A stretch of 64,000 bases of DNA from Streptococcaceae bacterium AF54-32pH5A (lineage in GTDB: Bacteria > Bacillota > Bacilli > Lactobacillales > Streptococcaceae). The notes under the pieces are model-generated. The model did no database searches. It had not been told where the DNA came from and was given only the letters and a program-made list of their open reading frames with translations. Within the stretch, counting starts at the first letter, position 1, and each line of letters begins with the position of its first letter. Positions 1 to 8,961 of this stretch are shown here, piece by piece. The position numbers and the translations under genes are program-made. The DNA is taken from positions 143,953 to 207,952 of the forward strand of contig JAQDAD010000002.1 in assembly GCA_027682205.1 (NCBI GenBank), read 5' to 3'.

Positions 1-15
1 CAACCAGTTTGGTAA
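1..15 (+). CDS. possible 3' end of an upstream gene (metQ expected)
   Basis: The first 15 bases can be read as the last four codons of a frame, Gln-Pro-Val-Trp, followed by TAA. A terminator-like hairpin follows. In related streptococci the methionine-binding lipoprotein gene metQ lies just upstream of the peptidase-metN-metP genes, so this may be its tail. Five codons are too few to prove it. Confidence 0.3.
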   Translation, partial: QPVW

Positions 16-26
16 TAAGACACAGG

Positions 27-58
27 GAGGTGGGAGAGAGTTTCCACCTCTTGCTTTT
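27..58 (+). terminator. terminator-like hairpin of the upstream gene
   Basis: GAGGTGG and its complement CCACCTC flank a short purine-rich loop and are followed by the interrupted T run TTGCTTTTG. It probably partly terminates the gene ending at the window edge. Read-through into the peptidase-metN-metP genes is plausible. Confidence 0.5.
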
Positions 59-138
59 GTCTAGACTGTTGATTTTGAAGAAGATGATCTTGTAGTCCGT
101 CCATGGACACAAGTCCTCAGTAGAAAGTGAGAGAAAAA

Positions 139-1512
139 ATGGTTTTTCCTAGCGAACAAGAACAGATTGAAAAATTTGAAAAGGATCATGTAACCCAGCA
201 TTATTTTGAAGTTTTGCGCACCTTGATTTCCAAGAAATCAGTCTTTGCCCAGCAGGTCGGGCTCAAGGAAGTCGCAAACTATCTGGGTGAGATTTTCCAG
301 CGTGTGGGAGCTGAAGTCGAGATTGATGAGAGCTACACGGCGCCTTTTGTCATGGCGCATTTCAAGAGTTCGCGTCCAGATGCTAAGACCTTGATTTTCT
401 ATAATCACTATGACACTGTGCCAGCGGACGGAGATCAGATCTGGACAGAGGATCCCTTTACACTTTCTGTGCGTAATGGATTTATGTATGGACGTGGGGT
501 TGACGACGATAAGGGCCATATCACAGCTCGTTTGAGTGCTCTAAGAAAGTATATGCAGCACCACGATGACCTGCCAGTCAATATTAGCTTTATCATGGAA
601 GGGGCAGAGGAGTCTGCTTCTATGGATTTAGACAAGTATTTAGAGAAACACGTAAACAAACTTCGTGGAGCAGATTTGCTAGTCTGGGAGCAAGGAACTA
701 AAAATGCCTTGGAGCAGTTAGAAATTTCTGGTGGAAACAAGGGAATCGTGACCTTTGATGCCAAGGTGAAAAGTGCGGATGTGGACATTCACTCGAGTTA
801 TGGTGGTGTCGTGGAATCAGCTCCATGGTATCTCATCCAGGCCTTACAGTCTCTTCGAGCTGCAGATGGCCGTATCTTGGTAGAAGGCTTGTACGAGGAT
901 GTTCAAGAGCCAAATGAACGAGAACTAGCCTTGGTAGATACCTACGCCCAACGCAATCCTGAGGAAATCAGTCGCATTTATGGCTTGGAATTGCCTCTCT
1001 TACAAGAGGATCGTGTAGCCTTTTTAAAACGATTCTTTTTTGAGCCAGCCCTCAATATCGAAGGGATCCAGTCTGGTTATCAAGGTCAGGGTGTTAAGAC
1101 TATTTTGCCAGCAGAAGCCAGTGCCAAGCTAGAGGTTCGTCTGGTTCCTGGCTTAGAACCGCATGATGTTCTGGAAAAAATTCGGAAACAGCTAGACAAA
1201 AATGGCTTTGATAAGGTAGAATTATACTATACCTTGGGAGAGATGAGCTATCGAAGCGATATGAGCGCGCCAGCCATTCTCAATGTGATCGAGTTGGCCA
1301 AGAAATTCTATCCACAGGGGGTATCAGTCTTACCGACAACGGCGGGGACAGGACCTATGCATACGGTCTTTGATGCCCTAGAGGTACCCATGGTGGCCTT
1401 TGGTCTGGGAAATGCAAACAGCCGAGACCACGGTGGAGATGAAAACGTGAGAATCGCCGATTACTACACCCATATTGAATTAGTAGAGGAGCTGATTAGA
1501 AGCTATGAGTAG
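139..1512 (+). CDS. M20 family metallopeptidase of the methionine transport operon
   Basis: 457-residue zinc peptidase of the M20/ArgE/dipeptidase type. Metal-binding motifs are visible: HYD in a YNHYD context near residues 90-92, the GRGVDDDKG loop near 118-126, the catalytic EGAEES pair near 154-159, and a late SRDHGG histidine. I start at ATG 139; a GTG four codons earlier (127) is in frame but has no better ribosome site. The stop overlaps the metN start by 8 bases, so the two are translationally coupled. The context suggests it releases methionine from imported peptides or N-acyl-methionine, but substrate specificity cannot be read from the sequence. Confidence 0.9.
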   Translation: MVFPSEQEQIEKFEKDHVTQHYFEVLRTLISKKSVFAQQVGLKEVANYLGEIFQRVGAEVEIDESYTAPFVMAHFKSSRPDAKTLIFYNHYDTVPADGDQIWTEDPFTLSVRNGFMYGRGVDDDKGHITARLSALRKYMQHHDDLPVNISFIMEGAEESASMDLDKYLEKHVNKLRGADLLVWEQGTKNALEQLEISGGNKGIVTFDAKVKSADVDIHSSYGGVVESAPWYLIQALQSLRAADGRILVEGLYEDVQEPNERELALVDTYAQRNPEEISRIYGLELPLLQEDRVAFLKRFFFEPALNIEGIQSGYQGQGVKTILPAEASAKLEVRLVPGLEPHDVLEKIRKQLDKNGFDKVELYYTLGEMSYRSDMSAPAILNVIELAKKFYPQGVSVLPTTAGTGPMHTVFDALEVPMVAFGLGNANSRDHGGDENVRIADYYTHIELVEELIRSYE

Positions 1513-2566
1513 AGATATTATCAAGTTAGATCAGATCGATGTGACCTTTCACCAAAAGAAGAGAACCATCACAGCGGTCAAGGATGTGACCATTCACATC
1601 CAAGAAGGGGATATCTACGGAATCGTAGGATATTCTGGAGCAGGGAAATCAACCCTTGTACGGGTGATTAACCTCCTGCAAAAACCATCTGCAGGTAAAA
1701 TTACCATTGATAACGATGTGATTTTTGACGGCAAGGTGACCTTGACTGCCGAGCAGTTGCGTCGCAAACGTCAAGATATCGGGATGATTTTCCAGCATTT
1801 CAATCTGATGAGTCAAAAGACAGCAGAGGAGAATGTGGCCTTTGCCCTCAAACACTCTGGACTCAGCAAGGAAGAAAAGAAGGCTAAAGTAGCTAAGTTG
1901 TTGGACTTGGTTGGCTTGGCAGATCGTGCTGAAAACTACCCTTCTCAACTATCTGGAGGGCAAAAACAGCGTGTGGCCATTGCACGTGCCTTGGCCAATG
2001 ATCCAAAAATCTTGATTTCAGATGAGTCAACGTCTGCCCTTGACCCTAAGACAACCAAGCAAATTTTGGCCTTGTTACAAGATTTGAACCAAAAACTAGG
2101 CTTGACAGTTGTCTTGATTACACACGAAATGCAGATTGTCAAAGATATCGCCAATCGTGTGGCAGTTATGCAGGATGGCCGTTTGATTGAAGAAGGCAGT
2201 GTCCTTGAAATCTTCTCAGATCCTAAACAACCTTTGACTCAGGACTTTATCTCAACAGCCACAGGTATTGACGAAGCCATGGTCAAGATTGAGAAACAAG
2301 AAATCGTGGAACACCTGTCTGAAAACAGCCTTTTGGTGCAGCTCAAGTATGCAGGGGCTTCAACAGACGAGCCCCTTTTGAATGAATTGTACAAACATTA
2401 CCAAGTGACAGCTAATATTCTCTATGGTAATATTGAAATCCTCGATGGCACTCCCGTCGGAGAATTGGTTGTGGTGCTGTCAGGTGAAAAAGCAGCGCTA
2501 GCAGGTGCCCAAGAGGCTATCCGTCAAGCGGGTGTCCAGTTAAAAGTATTGAAGGGAGGACAGTAA
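1505..2566 (+). CDS. metN: methionine ABC transporter ATP-binding protein MetN
   Basis: 353 residues. Walker [10 protein letters not shown] lies at about 42-50, the ABC signature LSGGQKQR near 147-154, and Walker B ILISDE follows with the switch region. The C-terminal ~80 residues match the NIL domain that binds methionine in MetN proteins and causes trans-inhibition. The start overlaps the peptidase gene by 8 bases, and the permease gene begins 1 base after the stop. It energises D/L-methionine import at the cytoplasmic membrane together with MetP and an external MetQ. Confidence 0.95.
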   Translation: MSRDIIKLDQIDVTFHQKKRTITAVKDVTIHIQEGDIYGIVGYSGAGKSTLVRVINLLQKPSAGKITIDNDVIFDGKVTLTAEQLRRKRQDIGMIFQHFNLMSQKTAEENVAFALKHSGLSKEEKKAKVAKLLDLVGLADRAENYPSQLSGGQKQRVAIARALANDPKILISDESTSALDPKTTKQILALLQDLNQKLGLTVVLITHEMQIVKDIANRVAVMQDGRLIEEGSVLEIFSDPKQPLTQDFISTATGIDEAMVKIEKQEIVEHLSENSLLVQLKYAGASTDEPLLNELYKHYQVTANILYGNIEILDGTPVGELVVVLSGEKAALAGAQEAIRQAGVQLKVLKGGQ

Positions 2567-2567
2567 A

Positions 2568-3260
2568 ATGACAGAGTTTATTCAAACCTATTTACCAAAT
2601 GTCTATAAAATGGGCTGGTCTGGTCAGGCTGGCTGGGGAACAGCCATTTACCTAACGCTCTATATGACAGTTCTTTCCTTTATTATCGGAGGGTTCTTGG
2701 GGCTCGTGGCAGGTCTTTTCCTTGTCTTGACAGCGCCAGGTGGTGTCTTGGAGAATAAGGTTGTCTTCTGGATTTTAGACAAGATTACCTCTATTTTCCG
2801 TGCGGTTCCCTTTATCATCCTTTTGGCTATCTTGTCACCACTTTCTCACTTGATTGTCAAGACTAGTATCGGGCCCAATGCAGCCCTTGTTCCACTTTCT
2901 TTTGCGGTCTTTGCCTTCTTTGCCCGTCAAGTGCAGGTCGTCTTGGCTGAACTGGATGGCGGTGTCATTGAGGCTGCGCAGGCCAGTGGAGCGACTTTCT
3001 GGGATATCGTTGGGGTCTACCTATCCGAAGGTCTTCCAGATTTGATTCGTGTGACGACTGTAACCTTGATTTCCCTTGTCGGTGAAACAGCTATGGCCGG
3101 TGCGGTTGGAGCTGGTGGTATCGGTAACGTAGCCATTGCCTATGGATTTAACCGCTACAATCACGATGTGACCATTTTGGCAACCATCATTATCATCTTG
3201 ATTATCTTTACAATTCAGTTCTTGGGAGATTTCTTGACCAAGAAATTAAGTCATAAATAA
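2568..3260 (+). CDS. metP: methionine ABC transporter permease MetP/MetI
   Basis: 230-residue inner-membrane permease with about five hydrophobic segments. The permease loop ASGATFWDIVGVYLSE is the EAA-type motif that docks on MetN. It follows metN directly, preceded by an AGGGAGGA ribosome site inside the metN end. A strong terminator follows the stop, so it is the last gene of the methionine uptake operon. Confidence 0.93.
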   Translation: MTEFIQTYLPNVYKMGWSGQAGWGTAIYLTLYMTVLSFIIGGFLGLVAGLFLVLTAPGGVLENKVVFWILDKITSIFRAVPFIILLAILSPLSHLIVKTSIGPNAALVPLSFAVFAFFARQVQVVLAELDGGVIEAAQASGATFWDIVGVYLSEGLPDLIRVTTVTLISLVGETAMAGAVGAGGIGNVAIAYGFNRYNHDVTILATIIIILIIFTIQFLGDFLTKKLSHK

Positions 3261-3261
3261 A

Positions 3262-3284
3262 AAGAGCCGAAGGGCTCTTTTTTT
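3262..3284 (+). terminator. terminator of the met operon
   Basis: The seven-base stem AAGAGCC/GGCTCTT with a four-base loop runs into a T tract two bases after the metP stop: a textbook intrinsic terminator. Confidence 0.9.
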
Positions 3285-3328
3285 GTTCTAGGTAGCTGCC
3301 AACAGGGGCATTTAAAGTTTTTAAATTA

Positions 3329-3337
3329 TGGTATAAT
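3329..3337 (+). promoter_or_regulatory. extended -10 promoter of the dltB-like operon
   Basis: TGG followed by TATAAT gives an extended -10. No good -35 is present at 17 bases. It precedes the DltB-like gene by about 95 bases. Confidence 0.6.
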
Positions 3338-3432
3338 AGATAAAGCTAATTCTCTCTAGTGATAGGATAGGAAAAAACTAGAAAGATAAGTTCTGAAGCA
3401 AGATGAGAAAATGAAAAAGGAGTTTGGCTGGT

Positions 3433-4587
3433 ATGAATTATTTTGAGGGGAATGAGTTTTTTCTTCTCTTGTTTGTAGTTTTACTGATCGGTTTTGTGGT
3501 AAACTTTTTTGAGAAACGTAAGGACTACTATATTTTGGCGCTCTCCCTCTTATTTGCAGGAGCTATTTATGGCAAGAGTCGAGCGATGATAGTCTATTTG
3601 CTTGCCTTTATCGTTTACCAATATTTTCTCGTATTTCTAGCACAGAGGATAGAAGCAAAGCGACTGAAACCACTGGTTTTCCTTTCTATTCTTCCTTTGG
3701 TAATCAATAAAGTCTTTGCCCTGACTTCTCTGCATTTGTTGGCCTTTATTGGAATTTCCTACATGTCCTTTAAGACCATTCAGATCATGCTAGAAATATC
3801 GGATGGTTTGATCAAAGAAAAGATTAGCATAAAAGACTACCTGCAATTTTTACTTTTTTTCCCTACGGTTAGTGCAGGACCGATTGATCGGAGTAGGAGA
3901 TTTTTTAAAGAGATAAACGAGGTCATGCCTCGTAAAGACTATCTAGAGTTAGCGGGGGACGGTGTTTATCGTATCGTTTTAGGTCTACTTTATAAGGTTG
4001 TTTTGTCAACCTATGTTTACCAGATGTTACTCGCTCTAAGCAATACGGGTACAGTCGTCTACTCGATTAAATATATGTACCTCTATACCTTGTATCTATT
4101 CTTCGACTTTGCAGGCTATAGCCTAATGGCTGTTGGAAGTAGTAATATTTTAGGTATTCAGACACCGATGAACTTTAACAAACCTTTCTTGAGTGTCGAT
4201 ATCAAGGATTTCTGGACCAGATGGCATATCACCTTGTCTACCTGGTTGAGAGATTTTGTATTTTCAAGAGTATTGATGCAGGTTATCAGGAAAAAATGGT
4301 TTAAAAATAGGCTACACAATGCAACCTATGCCTATATGGTCAATATGTTGGTCATGGGTTTTTGGCATGGTCTTAGTGTTAGCTACATTGTCTATGGTTT
4401 TTATCACGGTGTCTTGATGGCTGGATTTGAAGTGTATCAAAAGAAAAGCAATTTTTATAAGAAAAATAAAAACAAAAACTGGTATAAGCTACTGAGTTGG
4501 TTTGTGACCATGAATTTGGTTATGGTTGGTTTCTTTATCTTTTCAGGTGAACCCTATAAAATCTTGCTGACGATTTTAAAGAGATAA
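3433..4587 (+). CDS. MBOAT O-acyltransferase, second DltB-like protein
   Basis: 384-residue polytopic membrane protein of the MBOAT family, closest by motif to DltB. It has many hydrophobic segments, the charged DIKDFWTRWHITLSTWLRDF loop, and the hallmark GFWHG with the family's essential histidine about 60 residues from the C terminus, followed by a conserved YGFYHG. DltB is usually slightly longer (about 400-415). I start at ATG 3433, 10 bases after AAGGAG; an in-frame TTG at 3424 lies too close to that site. It is followed by DltD-like and DltX-like genes, but no dltA or dltC is near. It probably moves an acyl group (D-alanyl or another) across the membrane to a cell-surface polymer. Confidence 0.88.
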   Translation: MNYFEGNEFFLLLFVVLLIGFVVNFFEKRKDYYILALSLLFAGAIYGKSRAMIVYLLAFIVYQYFLVFLAQRIEAKRLKPLVFLSILPLVINKVFALTSLHLLAFIGISYMSFKTIQIMLEISDGLIKEKISIKDYLQFLLFFPTVSAGPIDRSRRFFKEINEVMPRKDYLELAGDGVYRIVLGLLYKVVLSTYVYQMLLALSNTGTVVYSIKYMYLYTLYLFFDFAGYSLMAVGSSNILGIQTPMNFNKPFLSVDIKDFWTRWHITLSTWLRDFVFSRVLMQVIRKKWFKNRLHNATYAYMVNMLVMGFWHGLSVSYIVYGFYHGVLMAGFEVYQKKSNFYKKNKNKNWYKLLSWFVTMNLVMVGFFIFSGEPYKILLTILKR

Positions 4588-4634
4588 GAGTTTGAAAAGA
4601 AATCGGACAGATCGAAGGGATAGGATAAAACGAG

Positions 4635-5807
4635 ATGATTAAATTAAAAGCATTTTTACTATCGCTTGTGCTCGTAATTGCGACGCTTGCCCTTTTAAAT
4701 GTGACGTATGTCAAGAAGATTGATGATTATTATAAAGTCAAGGATAACAGTATTCGTTATAGTACCTCGTATGAAAAGTATAAAAGTAGAGATATTTTAA
4801 CAAGCAATATCACTCCCAATACCCTGGTTTTAATGGGTTCCTCAGAGTTGGTTGCGACGATAAATGAAGACTATCATCCCAATAAAATTTTTAACTACAA
4901 TGATTTTAATATCATGCAGATTGGGACCAGTTATTCACAAAATATCATTCAGGCTACGACCTTGGGTTCTATTGAAGGATCTATGAGTAAGCGAAAGGTG
5001 GCCATTGTCGAGTCGGTTCAATGGTTTGAAAAAGACGGGACTCATCAAGATGCCTTTTTGAACAAGGCTTCTCAGGAACATATTTTCCACATGCTAGATA
5101 ATGACAAGATTAGTAAGGAAACAAAAGAAAAACTAATCAATCGCATTATCGAGATTACCAAGGGGAATAAGCAACAAAATGACATCTACAAAAAATATAA
5201 AAGTTATTTCATAGATGGAAAAGGAACTATTGTTGATAAAAAACTATTAGAGTTCGATAAGGCGATGTATTCCTTTAAGCTCAAACAGACTTTTTATCAA
5301 AAACATGCCAAATCAGATTATCCTTCACTAGGAGATAAAACCCCAGACTACGATTGGGAGAAACTGACAAATCAGTTTGTTGAAGAGGTCAAAAAGAAAA
5401 CAGACAATAATGATTATGCTGTTGATAATAACTACTACAATACCTACTTAAAAGATCGCTATGCATCGCTGAAAGATTCTAACAAAGATTTGAGCTACTT
5501 AGAGTCACCGGAGTATTCAGATATGGAACTCTTCTTGACAGTTGCTAAAGAATTGGGAATCGAAGTTGAAGTCATTATTTTCCCAGTAAACGGGAAATGG
5601 AACGACTACACAGGAGTCTCAAGAGAGATGCGGGAGAAAACTTATAAAAAAATAGAAGATGTCGCAAAAAGCCATGGTGCAACGGTGCTAAACTATGGAA
5701 ACAGAGAATATGATGATTACTTTTTATTTGACGTGATGCACGTTGGAGTGAAAGGATGGATGGAAGTTGAAAAAGAACTTTACAAATTTGCAAACCAAGC
5801 TAACTAA
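4635..5807 (+). CDS. DltD-like secreted acyl-transfer protein
   Basis: 390 residues with one N-terminal membrane anchor (about residues 5-23) and an extracytoplasmic SGNH/DltD-type domain. Nucleophile motif GSSEL lies at 68-72 and the catalytic Asp-x-x-His at D366/H369 in a DVMHVGVKGW context, which closely resembles the DltD C-terminal motif. The middle (about 110-280) is Lys/Asp/Asn-rich and unlike canonical DltD as I recall it. The gene is 47 bases after the DltB-like gene, so probably in one operon, and its 3' end overlaps the DltX-like frame. The predicted role is final transfer of the acyl group to a wall or membrane glycopolymer; acceptor and acyl group are unknown. Confidence 0.85.
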   Translation: MIKLKAFLLSLVLVIATLALLNVTYVKKIDDYYKVKDNSIRYSTSYEKYKSRDILTSNITPNTLVLMGSSELVATINEDYHPNKIFNYNDFNIMQIGTSYSQNIIQATTLGSIEGSMSKRKVAIVESVQWFEKDGTHQDAFLNKASQEHIFHMLDNDKISKETKEKLINRIIEITKGNKQQNDIYKKYKSYFIDGKGTIVDKKLLEFDKAMYSFKLKQTFYQKHAKSDYPSLGDKTPDYDWEKLTNQFVEEVKKKTDNNDYAVDNNYYNTYLKDRYASLKDSNKDLSYLESPEYSDMELFLTVAKELGIEVEVIIFPVNGKWNDYTGVSREMREKTYKKIEDVAKSHGATVLNYGNREYDDYFLFDVMHVGVKGWMEVEKELYKFANQAN

Positions 5808-5925
5808 CACACATCGTTTAATCTTGTGGACACTATTTTTCTATACGGTTATCTTAAGCATTGTGATTTACTGTTTTGTGACCGATTTTTCGAATATTCA
5901 AGAATTTATCTACAGTGAATTCTAA
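5767..5925 (+). CDS. DltX-like 52-residue membrane microprotein
   Basis: Small frame overlapping the last 41 bases of the DltD-like gene in another frame. It starts at TTG 5767, about 10 bases after an AAAGGA site. The product has a basic N terminus, one transmembrane segment (about residues 19-38) and ends exactly in F-I-Y-S-E-F. DltX proteins end in the same FxYxxF motif, whose tyrosine is reported to carry the acyl group between DltB and DltD. The position directly behind dltB- and dltD-like genes makes a chance match unlikely. Canonical dltX is the first gene of dltXABCD; here it is last. A terminator follows 12 bases after the stop. The start codon is inferred. Confidence 0.78.
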   Translation: MKKNFTNLQTKLTNTHRLILWTLFFYTVILSIVIYCFVTDFSNIQEFIYSEF

Positions 5926-5936
5926 GATTGTATATT

Positions 5937-5980
5937 TAAAAAGCCCTGTAGCTAGGCATTGCTAGTCTTCAGGGTTTTTA
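5937..5980. terminator. bidirectional terminator between the DltX-like gene and the ECF S-component gene
   Basis: AAAAGCCCTG pairs with CAGGGTTTTT (one bulged base), with an A run on one side and a T run on the other. It can serve the plus-strand dlt-like operon and the minus-strand gene whose stop lies at 5983. Confidence 0.8.
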
Positions 5981-5982
5981 CC

Positions 5983-6552
5983 TTACATTTTATCGGCTAT
6001 TTTTTGACTTAGAAACTGCCCAAGTAAAGCCCCAATCAAGGCACCAAGGAGAATGCTTGCGACAAAGAGAAAAATTTTGTCTAACTCTGGAGCGACCATG
6101 ATACGGTCAATGTATTCCTGAGATTTTCCACGAGCGAGGAGAGTTGCCGCGTAGGATTCTGGACTAATCCACATGAGGAGGATGGGACCACTTGTGCTGA
6201 AAGCAAAAACGAGGAAGGAGAGAAGATTTTTAATCTTATCCTGATAGTGATCGAGGCGAGCAATAGCATCTGCTACAAGACCACAAGCGATAGCTGGTAG
6301 AAAGGCGCCGGCACCGTGTTTACTAGCTAGGAAAAATAGTGCCATAAAAAGGCTTAGAATCGTGATAGCGCCAAAACGAGGAACCTTTGCTAAAAGAAGC
6401 ATGTAGACGCTCCCTCCAACAAGGGCAGAAAAGGCAGGCGCATAGAACATATTGCCCGTTGAGTCGACCAGGTGTCCTAGCAATACTCCAATCCCTAGAC
6501 AGAGGAAGTAGAGAACGACGGCTAAGAGGGTAGTTAAGATATTTTTCTTCAT
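5983..6552 (-). CDS. ECF transporter S component (MptD/Trep_Strep family)
   Basis: 189-residue integral membrane protein with about six hydrophobic segments, beginning MKKNILTTLL and containing the charged loop ARLDHYQDKIKN and a glycine-rich last helix (LLGALIGALLGQF). This matches the Trep_Strep/MptD family of putative ECF substrate-binding components. The start at 6552 is set by AAGGAGAT 7 bases upstream; a longer frame lacks a ribosome site. It would use shared EcfA/EcfA'/EcfT energising proteins encoded elsewhere. The vitamin or ion substrate is not deducible. Confidence 0.75.
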   Translation of the reverse strand: MKKNILTTLLAVVLYFLCLGIGVLLGHLVDSTGNMFYAPAFSALVGGSVYMLLLAKVPRFGAITILSLFMALFFLASKHGAGAFLPAIACGLVADAIARLDHYQDKIKNLLSFLVFAFSTSGPILLMWISPESYAATLLARGKSQEYIDRIMVAPELDKIFLFVASILLGALIGALLGQFLSQKIADKM

Positions 6553-6629
6553 GAGAATCTCCTTATATAAAACTGTCAAAATCAATTGTAGCACGCTTTT
6601 AGAGGATTGTAAATGGGTGCTCTATGTTT

Positions 6630-6656
6630 TTGAAAACGTTTGAAATATGATATAAT
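6630..6656 (+). promoter_or_regulatory. promoter with cre-like CcpA site before yesL-hk07-rr07
   Basis: TGATATAAT (6648-6656) is an extended -10, and TTGAAA at 6630 is a poorly spaced -35. The 14-mer TGAAAACGTTTGAA starting at 6631 matches the CcpA cre consensus at about 12 of 14 positions and overlaps the -35 region. Carbon-catabolite control is inferred. Confidence 0.55.
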
Positions 6657-6686
6657 AGTTACATAGTTGTTTTGAAGGAGGATATT

Positions 6687-7301
6687 ATGGGAAAGTTTCT
6701 AGAATTCGTCTTTAATCGTTTCTTTTTAGGAATGATTGCGACGGCTTTTTTCTGGTTATTCACACTAGCAGGAGGAGTGGTCTTTGGTTTGGCACCAGCT
6801 AGTGCAACTCTTATGAGTTTATATGCGGAGCACGGTTATACTTACCGAGCTTATAGTTTTAAAGAAGCTTGGGAATTGTATAAGAGTAACTTTGTCAAGA
6901 GCAATCTCGCTTTCTATAGTTTTGTACTTGTAGATCTAGTCTTAGTTTATGGTTTGTACCTTTTGGTTCAATTGCCCCACCAGACTATCTTCCATCTCTT
7001 GGCAACCTTTCTCAATATCCTTGTTGTTGCCTTTGTTTTTTTGGCTTATACCGTTTCATTGAAACTACAAGTTCACTATGAGCTCTCTTATCGAAATACC
7101 GTAAAACTCGCTCTTATCGGGATTTTTATGAATTTGCCGGCAATTGCCAAGGTTTTATTTGGCACAGTCATGCTTGTAGGAATTGGTTACTATATGCCTG
7201 CCCTCCTCTTTTTTGTAGGGATTGGTGTGTGGCATTTCTTTATCAGTGATATGTTGGAACCCGTATATGAAAGTATCCATGAAAAATTGGCGACAAAATA
7301 A
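6687..7301 (+). CDS. YesL family membrane protein
   Basis: 204 residues with five or so hydrophobic segments, N-terminal MGKFLEFVFNRFF and the conserved SATLMSLYAEHGY region typical of YesL (DUF624). Start at ATG 6687, 6-7 bases after AAGGAGG. YesL is regularly encoded beside YesM/YesN-type two-component systems, as here. Its role is unknown, perhaps as a membrane partner of the kinase. The next gene starts at or just before its end, so the three genes form one operon. Confidence 0.85.
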   Translation: MGKFLEFVFNRFFLGMIATAFFWLFTLAGGVVFGLAPASATLMSLYAEHGYTYRAYSFKEAWELYKSNFVKSNLAFYSFVLVDLVLVYGLYLLVQLPHQTIFHLLATFLNILVVAFVFLAYTVSLKLQVHYELSYRNTVKLALIGIFMNLPAIAKVLFGTVMLVGIGYYMPALLFFVGIGVWHFFISDMLEPVYESIHEKLATK

Positions 7302-8949
7302 AATGAAGCCGTTCTGGCTCCATTCGCTCTTGCGCATCTATACCTTGGTGATGATTGCCATCATTGCAAGTTTTGCGATCATGCTCTCCTATGCTGACTG
7401 GAGTTCCCGTGAAAAAGAAGCTCAACGAGTAGCTCAACGTGTGACGACTCGGACAGTGAGTGAGATTGAATATTACCATAGAGAGTCGACTCAGATTGCC
7501 CAGTCTTTGGTTGAAAATCAGGCTCGAATTGAAGGGATTTATAAGTACTTTAGTCTCAGTACACCAGACTATTTTTATTGGCAATTAGAGCGCAAGGCTT
7601 CGCCCTATATCTCGGTATCCTTGTATGAAAATATCGATGATCTCTATGTTCGCAATGATTTTGTGACGGGTGTGGCAATTGTCCTTCAAGATTATAAAGA
7701 AGTTTTTGTTTCTACCCGAGGGAAACGAAGTGGAGAGAAAATTCCAGCAGAAAACTTCAAACCAGCTCCCAATAGTTTTGCCATTCCCGTTTCCGATCCT
7801 GTGTCTGACAAGGATTTAGGAGTCATCTATATCTCCCTTTCCCCAGATGTTCTCCATGATGCTATTGACAATACAAGGGGCCATATCCCGATGGCTGTAA
7901 CAGTAACTTCGCCTTTTGAGACCGAGATGTTTCAGATTGGGGAGACAGCATCTGCCGAGCGGGAGGACTGGCTTGTAGGAGTTACCTCCCATGGCTATCA
8001 AGTTCGTGTAGCCGTTCCTAAGGATTTTGTTCTTAAGGGAACGTTGACCAGTTCGGCTGTCATTATTGGACTAAGCGTTCTCTTTATCATTATCTTGTAT
8101 ATCACTCTGAGACAGACCTTTTCCAATTACCAAAAGCAGGTGGTGGATCTGGTCGAGTCTATTCAGGTTATTGCCCAAGGAGAAGAGGGACTTCGCATTG
8201 ATACTTCTGGAAAAGATCAGGAATTGCTCCTCATCTCAGAAACAACCAATGATATGTTGGACCGACTGGAAAAAAATATCCACGATATTTATCAGTTGGA
8301 ACTGAGCCAAAAAGATGCCAATATGCGGGCCTTGCAAGCTCAGATTAACCCCCATTTTATGTATAATACCTTGGAGTTCTTGCGGATGTATGCGGTGATG
8401 GAGAGCCAAGATGAGCTAGCAGATATTATCTATGAATTTAGCAGTTTACTACGCAATAATATCTCCGATGAGCGGGAAACGACGCTGAAGCAAGAATTAG
8501 AATTTTGTCGCAAATACAGCTATCTCTGTATGGTGCGTTATCCAAAGTCAGTTGCCTATGGTTTTAAGATCGAGCCAGAATTAGAAAATATGAAGATTCC
8601 CAAGTTCACGCTCCAACCATTGGTAGAAAACTACTTTGCTCACGGTATTGATTACAGGCGGACAGATAATGTAATCAGTATCAAGGTTTTGAAGGGTGAA
8701 GGTTTTGTTGAAATCCTAGTGGTAGACAATGGTCGTGGGATGACTGCTGAGAAACTAGCTAGTTTGCAAGAAAAACTAACTCAGAGAAGTTTTGAGCACG
8801 AGGCAAGCTACAGCGGAGAGCGACAATCAATCGGAATAGTGAATGTACACGAACGCTTTGTCCTCTATTTTGGAGATCGCTACCAAATCAGTGTAGAGTC
8901 AGCTGAACAAGAAGGTGTTCGTTACCGTATTACTATTCAAAATGAATAG
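7279..8949 (+). CDS. hk07: YesM-type sensor histidine kinase (HK07 orthologue)
   Basis: About 556 residues from ATG 7279, which overlaps the yesL end; ATG 7303 directly after the yesL stop is an alternative. Order: transmembrane segment, ~230-residue extracellular sensor, second transmembrane segment (8050-8110), HAMP-like linker, coiled DHp region with QINPHFMYNTLEF (phospho-accepting His), then an ATPase domain with PLVENYFAHGI and DNGRGM. This is the LytS/YesM class. The pneumococcal counterpart TCS07 has been linked to host-glycan utilisation, which fits the cre-like site upstream. Confidence 0.9.
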   Translation: MKNWRQNKMKPFWLHSLLRIYTLVMIAIIASFAIMLSYADWSSREKEAQRVAQRVTTRTVSEIEYYHRESTQIAQSLVENQARIEGIYKYFSLSTPDYFYWQLERKASPYISVSLYENIDDLYVRNDFVTGVAIVLQDYKEVFVSTRGKRSGEKIPAENFKPAPNSFAIPVSDPVSDKDLGVIYISLSPDVLHDAIDNTRGHIPMAVTVTSPFETEMFQIGETASAEREDWLVGVTSHGYQVRVAVPKDFVLKGTLTSSAVIIGLSVLFIIILYITLRQTFSNYQKQVVDLVESIQVIAQGEEGLRIDTSGKDQELLLISETTNDMLDRLEKNIHDIYQLELSQKDANMRALQAQINPHFMYNTLEFLRMYAVMESQDELADIIYEFSSLLRNNISDERETTLKQELEFCRKYSYLCMVRYPKSVAYGFKIEPELENMKIPKFTLQPLVENYFAHGIDYRRTDNVISIKVLKGEGFVEILVVDNGRGMTAEKLASLQEKLTQRSFEHEASYSGERQSIGIVNVHERFVLYFGDRYQISVESAEQEGVRYRITIQNE

Positions 8950-8961
8950 AAAGGAAGGGAA

